This document shows, one piece after another, positions 27,665 to 39,806 of a stretch of DNA of 64,000 nucleotides. This DNA comes from Neobacillus drentensis NBRC 102427 (GTDB lineage Bacteria; Bacillota; Bacilli; Bacillales; Cytobacillaceae). The notes beneath the pieces were generated by a model. The model did no database searches. It had not been told where the DNA came from and saw only the letters and a program-made list of their open reading frames with translations. Position 1 is the first letter of the stretch, and every line of letters begins with the position of its first letter. Location: positions 1 to 64,000 of the forward strand of contig NZ_BCUX01000029.1 of NCBI RefSeq assembly GCF_001591445.1, in the 5' to 3' direction. Made by a program: the position numbers and the translations under genes.

Positions 27665-29086
27665 GTGGCACAAGAATATGATTTAGTCATTCTTGGCGGG
27701 GGAACTGGTGGTTATGTAGCGGCTATAAGAGCCTCCCAGATGGGATTAAAAACTGCAATTGTCGAAAAAGGAAAACTTGGCGGTACATGTTTGCATAAAG
27801 GATGTATTCCAAGTAAAGCACTCCTAAGAAGTGCAGAGGTCTATGCAACAACCAAACATAGTAAAGATTTTGGAGTTATCACTAGTGATGTATCGGTTGA
27901 TTTTCGTCTAGTACAGGATCGGAAAAATAGGATAATTGATCAACTTCACAAAGGTGTTCAGCATTTAATGAAGCAAGGGAAAATCGATGTCTACGAAGGA
28001 TTAGGCAGAATCCTGGGACCATCAATCTTTTCTCCTATGCCGGGTACAATCTCTGTTGAAATGAATAATGGGGAAGAAAACGAAATGCTTCTTCCGAAAA
28101 ATGTAATTGTTGCGACAGGTTCTAGACCGAGGACACTTTCAGGGCTTGAAATTGATGGCGAATATGTAATGTCCTCTGATGAAGCGTTGCAACTAGAGTC
28201 ACTCCCTAGTTCCATTATTATTGTTGGCGGGGGCGTTATTGGGATTGAATGGGCATCTATGCTTTCTGATTTTGGAGTGGCAGTAACGGTTATTGAATAT
28301 GCTGATCGTATAATTCCAACGGAAGATAAAGAAATCTCGAAAGAAATGCAGCGCTTGATGAAGAAAAAGGGAATTAAGCTTGTGACCAGCGCCAAAGTGC
28401 TTCCGGAAACAATTATGAAGGATAATGGAGTTGCGATTTCTGCAGAAGTGAAGGGTGCTTTGAAGGAGTTTAAAGCAGAAAAACTTCTTATTTCGGTTGG
28501 ACGTCAAGCAAATATAGAAGGAATTGGGCTTGAGAATACAGAAATACAAGTGGTGAAGGGGTTTATTGAAACAAATGAATTTTTCCAAACCAAAGAATCA
28601 CATATTTATGCAATTGGTGATGTGATTGGTGGATTGCAACTTGCCCATGTTGCTTCACATGAAGGTATTGTAGCGGTTGAACATATCGCCGGGAAAGATC
28701 CTACTCCGTTTGACTATCATTTGGTTTCTAGATGCATCTACAGTAACCCCGAAGTTTCAAGCGTCGGGATTACAGAAGATCAAGCTATTGAAAAAGGACA
28801 TCAAGTGAAAATTGGTAAATTCTCTTTCCGTGCAATTGGTAAGGCACTTGTTTTTGGAGAGTCTGATGGATTTGTAAAAATTGTTGCTGATGAACAGACC
28901 AATGATATTCTAGGGGTACATATGATTGGTCCTCATGTAACAGATATGATTACAGAGGCAGGGCTTGCGATGGTATTAGATGCGACACCATGGGAAATTG
29001 CGCATACGATTCATCCGCACCCGACATTGTCAGAGGCAATTGGTGAGGCTGCACTTGCTGTTGATGGGAAAGCAATCCATTCTTAA
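27665..29086 (+). CDS. lpdV: Dihydrolipoyl dehydrogenase of the branched-chain 2-oxoacid complex
   Basis: A 473-residue E3 flavoprotein. The FAD loop VILGGGTGGYVAAIRA, the redox disulfide GGTCLHKGCIPSK, the NAD loop IIVGGGVIGIEWAS, AIGDVIGGLQLAHVA and the C-terminal HPHPTLSEA (catalytic His-Glu) are all present. It reoxidises dihydrolipoamide on BkdB. GTG start behind AGGGAGG. Its place between buk and bkdAA marks it as the Bkd-specific copy. Confidence 0.97.
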   Translation: MAQEYDLVILGGGTGGYVAAIRASQMGLKTAIVEKGKLGGTCLHKGCIPSKALLRSAEVYATTKHSKDFGVITSDVSVDFRLVQDRKNRIIDQLHKGVQHLMKQGKIDVYEGLGRILGPSIFSPMPGTISVEMNNGEENEMLLPKNVIVATGSRPRTLSGLEIDGEYVMSSDEALQLESLPSSIIIVGGGVIGIEWASMLSDFGVAVTVIEYADRIIPTEDKEISKEMQRLMKKKGIKLVTSAKVLPETIMKDNGVAISAEVKGALKEFKAEKLLISVGRQANIEGIGLENTEIQVVKGFIETNEFFQTKESHIYAIGDVIGGLQLAHVASHEGIVAVEHIAGKDPTPFDYHLVSRCIYSNPEVSSVGITEDQAIEKGHQVKIGKFSFRAIGKALVFGESDGFVKIVADEQTNDILGVHMIGPHVTDMITEAGLAMVLDATPWEIAHTIHPHPTLSEAIGEAALAVDGKAIHS

Positions 29087-29130
29087 ATAATTTTTTGATA
29101 CGAACAATTGAATTGGGAGGTAAGAAATAA

Positions 29131-30126
29131 ATGACAGAAAAGCGTCATGATGCTTTAGGATTAAGCGACGGAAAAGTATTGGAAATGTATGAAACAATGC
29201 TTTTAGCCCGCCGAATTGATGAACGGATGTGGTTATTAAACCGTGCCGGTAAAATACCATTCGTTATTTCTTGTCAGGGTCAAGAAGCGGCACAAGTAGG
29301 AGCAGCATTTGCGCTTGATCGTGAGAAGGATTATGTTCTTCCGTATTATCGTGATATGGGTGTCGTGTTGACTTTTGGGATGACTCCAAGGGAACTGATG
29401 CTTTCAGGCTTTGCAAAAGCAGAAGACCCCAATTCAGGAAGTCGTCAAATGCCCGGGCATTTTGGTCAAAAGAAAAATCGGATTGTAACTGGTTCTTCAC
29501 CAGTTACAACTCAAGTTCCCCATGCTGTCGGAATTGCACTTGCTGGGAAGATGGAAAGAAAAGACCTTGTTACTTTTGTTACATTTGGAGAGGGATCCTC
29601 TAACCAAGGTGATTTCCATGAAGGTGCAAACTTTGCAGGTGTCCATAAACTTCCGGTAATCTTCATGTGTGAAAATAACAAGTATGCCATTTCAGTGCCT
29701 ATTGAAAAACAATTAGCGTGTGAAAAGGTTTCTGACCGGGCAATCGGATATGGTATGCCAGGCTTCACTGTTAATGGGAACGACCCATTAGAAGTTTATA
29801 AAGTAGTGAAAGAAGCCGCGGAACGTGGCCGTCGTGGGGAAGGACCATCCTTGATTGAAACCATTTCCTACCGTCTGACACCACACTCTTCGGACGATGA
29901 CGACCGTTCCTACCGTGCTCCGGATGAGGTTGCAAAAGCAAAGACACAGGATCCGATCATAACTTTTGGTGCCTACTTAAAGGAAACGGGAGTTATGGAT
30001 GACGGGTTGGAAAAGGAAATCAATGACCGTGTAATGAAGCTCGTAAACGAGGCGACTGACTATGCAGAGAACGCTCCATATTCTGCACCTGAAGACGCGC
30101 TGAAATATGTTTATGCGGACATGTAA
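29131..30126 (+). CDS. bkdAA: Branched-chain 2-oxoacid dehydrogenase E1 alpha
   Basis: A 331-residue TPP enzyme subunit. It has the TPP-binding stretch FGEGSSNQGDFHEGANFAGVHKLPVIFMCENN (about 151-182) and the phosphorylation-loop-like YRLTPHSSDDDDRSYR. With BkdAB it decarboxylates the 2-oxo acids of Leu, Ile and Val and acylates the lipoyl group of BkdB. GGGAGG lies 10 bases before ATG. Confidence 0.97.
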   Translation: MTEKRHDALGLSDGKVLEMYETMLLARRIDERMWLLNRAGKIPFVISCQGQEAAQVGAAFALDREKDYVLPYYRDMGVVLTFGMTPRELMLSGFAKAEDPNSGSRQMPGHFGQKKNRIVTGSSPVTTQVPHAVGIALAGKMERKDLVTFVTFGEGSSNQGDFHEGANFAGVHKLPVIFMCENNKYAISVPIEKQLACEKVSDRAIGYGMPGFTVNGNDPLEVYKVVKEAAERGRRGEGPSLIETISYRLTPHSSDDDDRSYRAPDEVAKAKTQDPIITFGAYLKETGVMDDGLEKEINDRVMKLVNEATDYAENAPYSAPEDALKYVYADM

Positions 30127-30138
30127 GGGGGATGAAAC

Positions 30139-31122
30139 ATGGCGATAATTTCATATATTGATTCAATCACAATGGCAATGCGAGAAGAAATGGAACGTGA
30201 TCCAAGGGTGTTTGTTCTTGGTGAAGATGTGGGCCTTAAGGGCGGTGTTTTTAAGGCGACGCAAGGATTGTACGAACAATTTGGAGAAGAGCGGGTGATT
30301 GATACTCCGCTTGCCGAATCAGCGATTGCGGGGGTAGGAATCGGTGCAGCGATGTATGGGATGCGACCGATTGCTGAAATGCAATTTGCCGACTTTATAA
30401 TGCCGGCTATAAATCAAATTATCTCGGAAGCAGCCAAAATCCGCTATCGTTCCAATAACGACTGGAGTTGTCCGATGGTTATTCGCGCTCCTTACGGCGG
30501 CGGTGTCCATGGTGCACTCTACCATTCACAATCTGTTGAAGCTATATTCGCTAATCAGCCCGGATTGAAAATTGTAATGCCATCCACACCATATGATGCG
30601 AAAGGACTGTTAAAAGCAGCCGTTCGTGACAATGATCCAGTATTATTTTTCGAACATAAACGTGCCTACCGATTAATTAAAGGTGAGGTTCCGACGGAGG
30701 ATTACACTGTTCCAATCGGAAAGGCGGATGTAAAGCGAGTAGGCGATGATATTACCGTTATTACTTATGGTCTATGTATTCATTTTGCCCTTCAAGCTGC
30801 TGAAAAATTAGCGAAGGATGGAATTTCTGCGCATATTCTTGATTTGCGAACGGTCTATCCCCTTGATAAAGAAGCAATTATTGAAGCTGCTTCAAAAACT
30901 GGAAAAGTCCTACTTGTTACAGAGGATACAAAAGAAGGCAGCATTATTAGCGAAGTCGCTGCGATAATTGCTGAAAATTGCTTATTTGAGTTAGATGCAC
31001 CAATTATGCGCTTAGCCGGGCCAGATGTACCAGCAATGCCATATTCTCCAACAATGGAAAAATTCTTTATGGTCAATCCGGATAAAGTTGAAAAAGCCAT
31101 GCGCGAGCTCGCTGAGTACTAG
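30139..31122 (+). CDS. bkdAB: Branched-chain 2-oxoacid dehydrogenase E1 beta
   Basis: A 327-residue E1 beta subunit. Typical segments are GEDVGLKGGVFKATQGL, DTPLAESAIAGVGIGAAMYGMRPIAEMQFADF, APYGGGVHGALYHSQSVEA and LLVTEDTKEGS. It is the partner of BkdAA, 12 bases upstream. ATG with GGGGGATG before it. Confidence 0.97.
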   Translation: MAIISYIDSITMAMREEMERDPRVFVLGEDVGLKGGVFKATQGLYEQFGEERVIDTPLAESAIAGVGIGAAMYGMRPIAEMQFADFIMPAINQIISEAAKIRYRSNNDWSCPMVIRAPYGGGVHGALYHSQSVEAIFANQPGLKIVMPSTPYDAKGLLKAAVRDNDPVLFFEHKRAYRLIKGEVPTEDYTVPIGKADVKRVGDDITVITYGLCIHFALQAAEKLAKDGISAHILDLRTVYPLDKEAIIEAASKTGKVLLVTEDTKEGSIISEVAAIIAENCLFELDAPIMRLAGPDVPAMPYSPTMEKFFMVNPDKVEKAMRELAEY

Positions 31123-31140
31123 GAAAAGGAGGGTGAAAAA

Positions 31141-32439
31141 GTGGTAATTGAACAAATCAAAATGCCTCAGTTAGGGGAAAGTGTCACCGAAGGTACCATT
31201 AGTAAATGGCTCGTATCGGTTGGCGATAAAGTAAATAAATACGACCCACTTGCAGAGGTAATGACAGATAAGGTGAATGCGGAAGTCCCATCCTCCTTTA
31301 CGGGTGTAATTAAGGAGCTGATTGCAGAGGAAGGTGAAACCTTAGCAGTTGGTGAAATAGTTTGCACGATTGAAATGGAAGGTGGAACGGTCCAAGATGC
31401 ACCTGCAGCAATAACAAGTGATGCCCCTTCAACAAATGGTTCAGAAAGTGCAGAACCAGCAGACCAAGGAAACAAGGCTCGGTACTCACCTGCTGTCCTA
31501 AAAATTTCTCAAGAACATGGCATTGATTTAACTAAGGTGTCAGGCACCGGGGCTGGTGGACGGATTACCAGAAAAGATCTCTTGAAATTAATTGAATCAG
31601 GAACTATTCCGGTTGCAGGACAAATTGTAGAGGCTGATAAAGAACCAGCTGTCGTGCAGGCCTCAAAACAAGAACCGGTTCAACCGGTTTCAACGCAGAC
31701 AACCCCTGCACCTGCAGTCAATATCCCAGTTGCAGTTGGTGATATTGAAATCCCTGTGACAGGCATCCGCAAAGCGATTGCTGCGAATATGCTGCGGAGT
31801 AAACACGAAGCACCGCACGCCTGGACAATGATTGAAGTCGATGCCACTAATTTGGTGGAATATCGTAACTCTCTAAAAGACGATTTTAAGAAAAAGGAAG
31901 GCTTCAATTTAACTTTCTTCGCTTTCTTTGTTAAAGCCGTTGCACAAGCATTAAAAGAATATCCACAAATCAATTCGATGTGGGCAGGAGATAAAATCAT
32001 CCAAAAGAAGGATATCAATATTTCGATTGCAGTGGCAACAGATGATGCACTTTATGTTCCTGTGATTAAACAGGCAGATGAAAAAACAATTAAGGGGATT
32101 GCTCGTGAAATCTCTGAACTTGCCGGAAAAGTAAGAACAGGTAAGCTAAAATCAGATGATATGCAAGGCGGAACCTTTACGGTAAACAACACAGGTTCTT
32201 TTGGATCAGTACAATCAATGGGTATCATTAATTACCCTCAGGCAGCTATATTGCAAGTGGAGTCCATTGTTAAGCGTCCAGTTGTCATGAATAATGGAAT
32301 GATTGCTGTGCGCGACATAGTGAATTTATGTATGTCACTAGATCACAGAGTATTAGACGGGCTTGTTTGCGGCCGATTCCTGCAACGTGTGAAGGAAATC
32401 TTAGAAAACACTTCAAAGTCAACTACCTCGATTTATTAA
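31141..32439 (+). CDS. bkdB: Branched-chain 2-oxoacid dehydrogenase E2 (lipoyl acyltransferase)
   Basis: A 432-residue E2. The N-terminal lipoyl domain has its lipoylated lysine in MTDKVNAEV (about residue 43). A peripheral subunit-binding domain follows (about 119-153, SPAVLKISQEHGIDLTKV and GGRITRKDLL). After a Pro/Ala/Gln/Thr-rich linker comes the acyltransferase domain, with catalytic His in SLDHRVLDG near the C terminus. GTG start behind GGAGGGTG. It ends the operon, before a strong terminator. Confidence 0.97.
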   Translation: MVIEQIKMPQLGESVTEGTISKWLVSVGDKVNKYDPLAEVMTDKVNAEVPSSFTGVIKELIAEEGETLAVGEIVCTIEMEGGTVQDAPAAITSDAPSTNGSESAEPADQGNKARYSPAVLKISQEHGIDLTKVSGTGAGGRITRKDLLKLIESGTIPVAGQIVEADKEPAVVQASKQEPVQPVSTQTTPAPAVNIPVAVGDIEIPVTGIRKAIAANMLRSKHEAPHAWTMIEVDATNLVEYRNSLKDDFKKKEGFNLTFFAFFVKAVAQALKEYPQINSMWAGDKIIQKKDINISIAVATDDALYVPVIKQADEKTIKGIAREISELAGKVRTGKLKSDDMQGGTFTVNNTGSFGSVQSMGIINYPQAAILQVESIVKRPVVMNNGMIAVRDIVNLCMSLDHRVLDGLVCGRFLQRVKEILENTSKSTTSIY

Positions 32440-32445
32440 CAAATC

Positions 32446-32483
32446 ACAACCGCTTCCAAACTTGGCAGCGGTTGTTTGTTTTT
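32446..32483 (+). terminator. Terminator of the ptb-bkdB operon
   Basis: ACAACCGCT (32446-32454) pairs perfectly with AGCGGTTGT (32467-32475), followed by TTGTTTTT. Confidence 0.9.
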
Positions 32484-32500
32484 GATTGCTAGAATTGTAT

Positions 32501-32529
32501 TTGTACCATAAAATAGTATTTAGTAGAAT
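32501..32529 (+). promoter_or_regulatory. Probable sigma-A promoter of mutAB-meaB
   Basis: TTGTAC (32501-32506), 17-base spacer, TAGAAT (32524-32529), 37 bases before the mutA start. This suggests that mutAB is transcribed separately from the sigma-54 bkd operon. Confidence 0.55.
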
Positions 32530-32566
32530 TATTCGAATTTTGTTGTAATTAGCACAAGGAAGGGGG

Positions 32567-34445
32567 ATGAACAGTTTGGAAAAAATCAAAAATCAGGCTT
32601 TTCCTTCAGGTACCACACTTGAATGGAAAGCAAAAGCCGAGCAATCATTAAAAGGAAAAACGGTTGAATCCTTACAAACTACCACATATGAAAACATTAT
32701 TTTGAAACCGCTTTATACAGAGCAGGATGAGAGTCCAGTACCTGATTATCCAGGAGGTTCAGATTTTAGAAGAGGAATCTATCCGTTAGGTTACTTGACG
32801 AATAACTGGGTAGTCGCCCAACAGCTTTCCTATGAAACGGTGGAGGAGTTGCAGCAAAAACTAAATCAATCGTTTGATAAAGGCCAAACAGCAATCTCTT
32901 TTAATGTCTCAAACAATTTGGCAATTTCGGAAACAAATCTAGCGAAAGTGTTAGCTGAATCCTATCACAAATACCCATTTTCTATTAACGCAAAAGGCCG
33001 GCAAATTTCTTTTCTAGCTGAATTAGAAAGAATAGTTGAGCAAGAAGGAGCCTCTGAAAAAGTCAGTGGATATATTGGAGCTGATCCGGTTGCCATTTTT
33101 GCTGAAGAAGGGTGTATTTCTGAGGAATTTATGAATGATTGGGTTAAGAATATTGCCCGTTCAAATGAGAGTTTTCCTAACTTGCGTACCATTCTAATTG
33201 ATACTGCTCCTTATCATCGTGGCGGGGCAAGCGCCGTTCAAGAACTTGGTATCGCCATGGCCGAAGGATTATTTTACCTTGTGAACCTTCAGGATGCGGG
33301 ACTGGAACTCGATGAAATCTTTGAAAAAATGATTTTTCGATTCTCGATTGGCGGAAACTTTTTCATGGAGATCGCAAAACTTCGTGCGGCACGAATCCTT
33401 TGGAATCGAATTAGCAATGTATATGGAGTTGCTGATGATAAGAGCAAGATGCATATTGCTGCTGAAACATCGTCATTCACCAAAACAATCAATGACCCGC
33501 ATGTAAACCTTCTGCGTGCCGGAAATGAAGCTTTTGCGGCTGTGATTGGGGGTATTCAATACTTACATGTGAGTCCATTCGATGAGCTCACCGGGTCCAC
33601 TTCAGTTTCGGAAAGAATTGCTAGAAATATTCAACTTCTTTTGAAGGAAGAAGCACATCTCAAAAAAGTCATTGACCCTGCAGGGGGTTCTTGGTATGTG
33701 GAAGAACTAACCAATAACTTGGCCGAAAAAGCATGGGGATTTTTTCAAACAATTGAAGCCAAAGGCGGCATTCTAGAAGTTTTAAAATCTAGTTGGCTCC
33801 AGCAAGAGATTGCTAAAGTTTATCAAAAAAAGAATCACGATGTTCAAACAAGAAAGAAAAGCATTGTTGGAACGAATGTCTACGCGAATCTGGATGAAAT
33901 AGTTACATATCAAAAAACAAAAGTGAAGAATTCATATTTTACTCAAAAGGAATATTCGTTTGTAAAAGTGGAGGCCATTCCGGACCTGAGATTGTCAGAA
34001 CCATTTGAAGCGTTGAGAAGTAAGGCTTCTTATCTAGAAGGGAAATTTGGCTCAAAGCCGACTGTAGGGATGATTTGTCTGGGTAGTTTAACGCAGCATA
34101 AAGCAAGACTGGATTTTATGAAGGGTTTTCTTACAGCAGGTGGTTTGAAAGCAGCAGATAGTCAACCTATTTTGTCCCTAAATCATGCCAGACAATTCGT
34201 TTTAGAACATCCTACAAAGTACTATTGCTTTTGCGGAACGGATGACCAGTACGAAATCAACGGTTTTGAAATCCTAACGGCGCTAAAAACTGAATTCCCT
34301 GAGCTGAATTTTTACTTAGCAGGCCTTCCAGAAAAAGAAAAACAGGAGCAATGGATAAAGGCAGGTATTAAAGAATTTATCCATATAAAAAGCAATTGCT
34401 ACGAAACACTTACAGCAATCCTTAACGAGTTGGAGGTGAGTAAGG

Positions 34446-34465
<20 letters not shown>
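32567..34465 (+). CDS. mutA: Methylmalonyl-CoA mutase small subunit
   Basis: A 632-residue small (beta) subunit paralogous to MutB. It shares the KPLYT, IYPLGYL and [23 protein letters not shown] segments of the barrel domain. The C-terminal cobalamin-like domain (from about 490, [21 protein letters not shown]) has no DxHxxG, so it should not bind B12 itself and is structural, as is known for this subunit type. ATG behind AAGGGGG. It overlaps mutB by 20 bases. Confidence 0.94.
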
Positions 34466-36643
<2,178 letters not shown>

Positions 36644-36644
<1 letters not shown>

Positions 36645-37759
36645 TGGCCACTGATCACAAGCCGGAATGGAGCGACCCGAATCAACCAGATAAATGCTCC
36701 AGTGTTGTCAGAAAAGGTCTAGAGCATGATGACCAGAGCGCTTCCATTCAAAAAAATATCCGCTTTCAAAAACGAAGAACACTCGAACCAACTGTCGATG
36801 ACCTCTATGATGGAGTGTTAAAGGGTGATAGGAGTCTTTTAGCAAGGGCGATTACACTAGTAGAAAGTAATGCTGAACATCATTTTCAAAAAGCTCAGCA
36901 GCTTCTGCAGAAACTCTTGCCTAAGAGCGGTAATGCCATCCGAATTGGAATCACAGGGGTTCCAGGTGCAGGGAAAAGCACATTTATTGAGACCTTTGGA
37001 ATGTACCTTTGCAGTTTAGGACATCGGGTAGCCGTATTAGCGATTGACCCAAGCTCTAGCCTTAGCGGCGGCAGTATCTTGGGGGACAAAACAAGGATGG
37101 AGCAATTGTCAAGGAACCCAAGGGCCTTTATCCGCCCTTCACCTACAGCAGGAAAACTGGGCGGAGTTCATCGCAAAACGAGAGAAGCCATGTTAATTTG
37201 TGAGGCGGCTGGTTTTGATGTCATCTTAATCGAAACCGTTGGTGTGGGGCAAAGTGAAGTGATTATCAGAGATATGGTAGATTTCTTCATGCTGCTTGTC
37301 CTTACGGGTGCAGGGGATGAATTGCAGGGGATGAAAAAGGGAATTATCGAACTTGTAGATGCTATCCTTGTTCATAAGGCAGATGGAGCAAACAAACAGG
37401 CAGCAGAACAAACTAGAAAAGAGTATAACCGAATTCTTCACTTTCTACATCCAGCAACTAAAGGTAGGGCACCAAAAGCCTATACCTGTTCATCTTTGAC
37501 AAAAGAAGGGATAAATGATGTTTGGAATGTTATTCAATCTTTTGAAGAAAACGGAAAAGCATCGGGTGTCCTTAACGAAAGAAGACAGACACAGGCTAAG
37601 GAATGGCTTTATTCGATGATTACCGATCAGCTGCAATTTCAATTTTTTCATAACAATGGGGTGAAAAATGCGCTTCCAACCTTAGAAAAAGAAGTAATTG
37701 CCGGTGAAAAAACAGTGGCTAAGGCTGTAGATACTTTATTTACTATCTTTTTAGGATAG
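36644..37759 (+). CDS. meaB: Methylmalonyl-CoA mutase-associated GTPase MeaB
   Basis: A 371-residue G3E-type GTPase that protects and reloads methylmalonyl-CoA mutase with cofactor. Walker A is GVPGAGKST (about 104-112), then IDPSSSLSGGSILGDKTRM, IETVGVGQSE and a HKADGANK nucleotide site. The N terminus carries about 45 extra hydrophilic residues before the usual family start (around TVDDLYDGVLKGDRSLLARAI). ATG overlaps the mutB stop by one base (TAATG), which indicates tight coupling. Older records name this family ArgK. Confidence 0.95.
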
Positions 37760-37808
37760 AAATATGAACGTGCTATTAAATTCTTCAATAAGAAATAAGA
37801 TGTTACAT

Positions 37809-37838
37809 TTGGAAAAAACACATTTTAACTGTTATGAT
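37809..37838 (+). promoter_or_regulatory. Possible sigma-A promoter of brxB
   Basis: TTGGAA (37809-37814), 18-base spacer, TATGAT (37833-37838), about 30 bases before the brxB start. Confidence 0.45.
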
Positions 37839-37870
37839 ATAGTTATCTAGATTCTTAAGGAGTGAATTTA

Positions 37871-38308
37871 ATGAGCATGGATTTTAATTTTTTTATGAAT
37901 GATGTTGTTAATCAGGCACGTCAAGAGATCGTGTCTGCTGGATATAAAGAGTTGAAAACACCTACAGATGTTGAGGAAGCACTAGAGCAAAAAGGGACCA
38001 CGTTGGTAATGATTAATTCAGTATGTGGTTGTGCTGGCGGCATTGCTCGTCCAGCAGCAGCGCATGCCCTTCATTATGATAAGCGTCCGGATCACCTTGT
38101 CACTGTTTTTGCCGGACAGGATAAAGAGGCAACGGAGAAAGCCAGAAGTTATTTTACAGGATTTCCTCCATCTTCTCCTTCCTTTGCATTATTGAAAGAC
38201 GGAAAGATTATCACAATGGTCGAAAGACATCAAATTGAAGGTTATGACCCTGCTTCAGTGGTTGCTAAGCTTCAAAAAGAATTTGATGAATATTGTGAAG
38301 AAGTATAA
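37871..38308 (+). CDS. brxB: Bacilliredoxin BrxB (YqiW)
   Basis: A 145-residue thioredoxin-fold DUF1094 protein. The CGC active site is at about 52-54 in [14 protein letters not shown]. In B. subtilis BrxA and BrxB remove bacillithiol from S-bacillithiolated proteins under oxidative stress. ATG 37871 is preferred to GTG 37862, since AAGGAG directly precedes the GTG and is well spaced for the ATG. The length equals that of B. subtilis YqiW, as I recall it. Confidence 0.95.
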   Translation: MSMDFNFFMNDVVNQARQEIVSAGYKELKTPTDVEEALEQKGTTLVMINSVCGCAGGIARPAAAHALHYDKRPDHLVTVFAGQDKEATEKARSYFTGFPPSSPSFALLKDGKIITMVERHQIEGYDPASVVAKLQKEFDEYCEEV

Positions 38309-38321
38309 AAAATGTATACGA

Positions 38322-38354
38322 AAGGCCAAGTCGTAATTGATTTGGTCTTTTTTC
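38322..38354 (+). terminator. Terminator after brxB
   Basis: AAGGCCAAGTC (38322-38332) pairs with GATTTGGTCTT (two G-T pairs), followed by a run of Ts. Confidence 0.85.
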
Positions 38355-38430
38355 TTGTCGGAATGATATTTTTAATGTATATTTATTAATAATTTTGTAA
38401 TTTTAATCAAAATATAGGGGAGTTTTCATC

Positions 38431-39597
38431 ATGAAGGATGTATTAAAAAATTATTTAGAATCCATTCAAAATAGATTATGGGAGATTAGTGATACCTTCT
38501 ACCATCATCCCGAATTAGGGGATCAAGAATACAAATCTAGCAAACGCTTAATAGAGTTCCTTGAAGAACATAATTTTGTTGTTGAAAAAGGAATCGTTGG
38601 CAGGTCTACATCGTTTAAAGCTGTTTATGACAGCAAGAAAGATGGGCCAACCGTTGCGTATTTATCTGAATACGACGCTTTACCTGAAGTTGGGCATGGA
38701 TGCGGTCATAATTTGATCGGGACGATGAGCGCTGGGGCTGGAGTGACTTTAAGTAAAGTGGTAGATGAAATTGGCGGACGTGTTGTTGTCTTAGGAACAC
38801 CTGCTGAAGAAACAAACGGGGCGAAAGTGCCGATGGCTGAACAAGGTATTTTTGATGATATCGATGCGGCAATGATTTTACATCCTGCTGATGAATCCTA
38901 TGAGAGTGGTGAATCTTTAGCAATGGATGCGATTCAATTTGACTTCCGAGGAAGGACAAGTCATGCGGCAGCTTCTCCAGAGATGGGAATCAATGCACTA
39001 GATGCTGTCATCCAATTATTTAATGGGATCAATGCCCTGCGTCAGCATGTGACTTCAGATGTTAGAATCCATGGCATTATTAAAGAAGGTGGAGTAGCAG
39101 CTAATATTGTCCCAGATAAAGCAGTCGCTCAGTTTTATGTTCGTGCCAAGGATCGCAGTTATTTAAATGAGGTCGTTCAAAAGGTCATAAGTATTGCGAA
39201 AGGTGCATCTTCCATGACAGGCGCAGAGGTTCATATTGAAAATTATGAATTGAGCTATGATAATATGGTTACAAATCAAACATTATCCAAATTGTTCACA
39301 GGAAATCTCCTAACTACTGGAGTTAAGAAAGTTAACAAAGCGAAAGACTCATATGGTTCGATTGATATGGGAAATGTCAGTCATGTTGTACCTGCTATTC
39401 ATCCCTACATTGGTCTTGATTCGCCTGGATTAATTGCTCACACAAGGGAATTTGCCGATTTAACCATCACTGATAACTCTCACCAGATTCTATCTAGGGG
39501 AGCATTGGCTCTTGCCTTAACTGGATTTGATTTAATTAGCAATAAAGAAGTATTGGAAAAAATGAAAAATGAATTTAGGCAAACAGTATTAAGCTAA
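38431..39597 (+). CDS. M20 family amidohydrolase
   Basis: A 388-residue M20D-type metallo-amidohydrolase resembling p-aminobenzoyl-glutamate hydrolase subunits (AbgA/B). Metal-site and dimer features visible are LSEYDALPEVGHGCGHNLIGTMSAG, LGTPAEETNGAK, MILHPADES and FRGRTSHAAASPEMGINALDA. It has no signal peptide. The substrate cannot be told from sequence; N-acyl or p-aminobenzoyl amino acids are plausible. It is monocistronic, with terminators on both sides, before the arginine transporter. Confidence 0.85.
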   Translation: MKDVLKNYLESIQNRLWEISDTFYHHPELGDQEYKSSKRLIEFLEEHNFVVEKGIVGRSTSFKAVYDSKKDGPTVAYLSEYDALPEVGHGCGHNLIGTMSAGAGVTLSKVVDEIGGRVVVLGTPAEETNGAKVPMAEQGIFDDIDAAMILHPADESYESGESLAMDAIQFDFRGRTSHAAASPEMGINALDAVIQLFNGINALRQHVTSDVRIHGIIKEGGVAANIVPDKAVAQFYVRAKDRSYLNEVVQKVISIAKGASSMTGAEVHIENYELSYDNMVTNQTLSKLFTGNLLTTGVKKVNKAKDSYGSIDMGNVSHVVPAIHPYIGLDSPGLIAHTREFADLTITDNSHQILSRGALALALTGFDLISNKEVLEKMKNEFRQTVLS

Positions 39598-39610
39598 TCC
39601 CATAATCTCT

Positions 39611-39640
39611 AGTACCTCTTTTTGATGAGGTGCTTTTTTA
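39611..39640 (+). terminator. Terminator after the M20 amidohydrolase
   Basis: AGTACCTC (39611-39618) and GAGGTGCT (39627-39634) form a stem with one G-T pair, followed by TTTTT. Confidence 0.85.
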
Positions 39641-39729
39641 TTGGAGTGATAAATTATTATGCAATAGCATAGTACGGAATTTTTTGAATATTATTATATT
39701 AAAAAAACATCTTCTCAAAATAAGAATCA

Positions 39730-39763
39730 TGTGTTATTATTCATTTTGCTGAATAAAAATCCA
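39730..39763 (+). promoter_or_regulatory. Tandem ARG-box-like sites (ArgR/AhrC operator) before artP
   Basis: TGAATAAAAATCCA (39750-39763) matches the ARG box core TGAATWWWWATTCA with one mismatch. TGTGTTATTATTCA (39730-39743) matches it with two. The centres are 20 bases apart, the usual spacing of paired ARG boxes. This fits ArgR/AhrC control of the arginine transporter; the repressor gene itself is at 16042. Confidence 0.6.
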
Positions 39764-39806
39764 GTTTTAATCTAGTAAATATTTATATAACATAGGAGGA
39801 AACACA

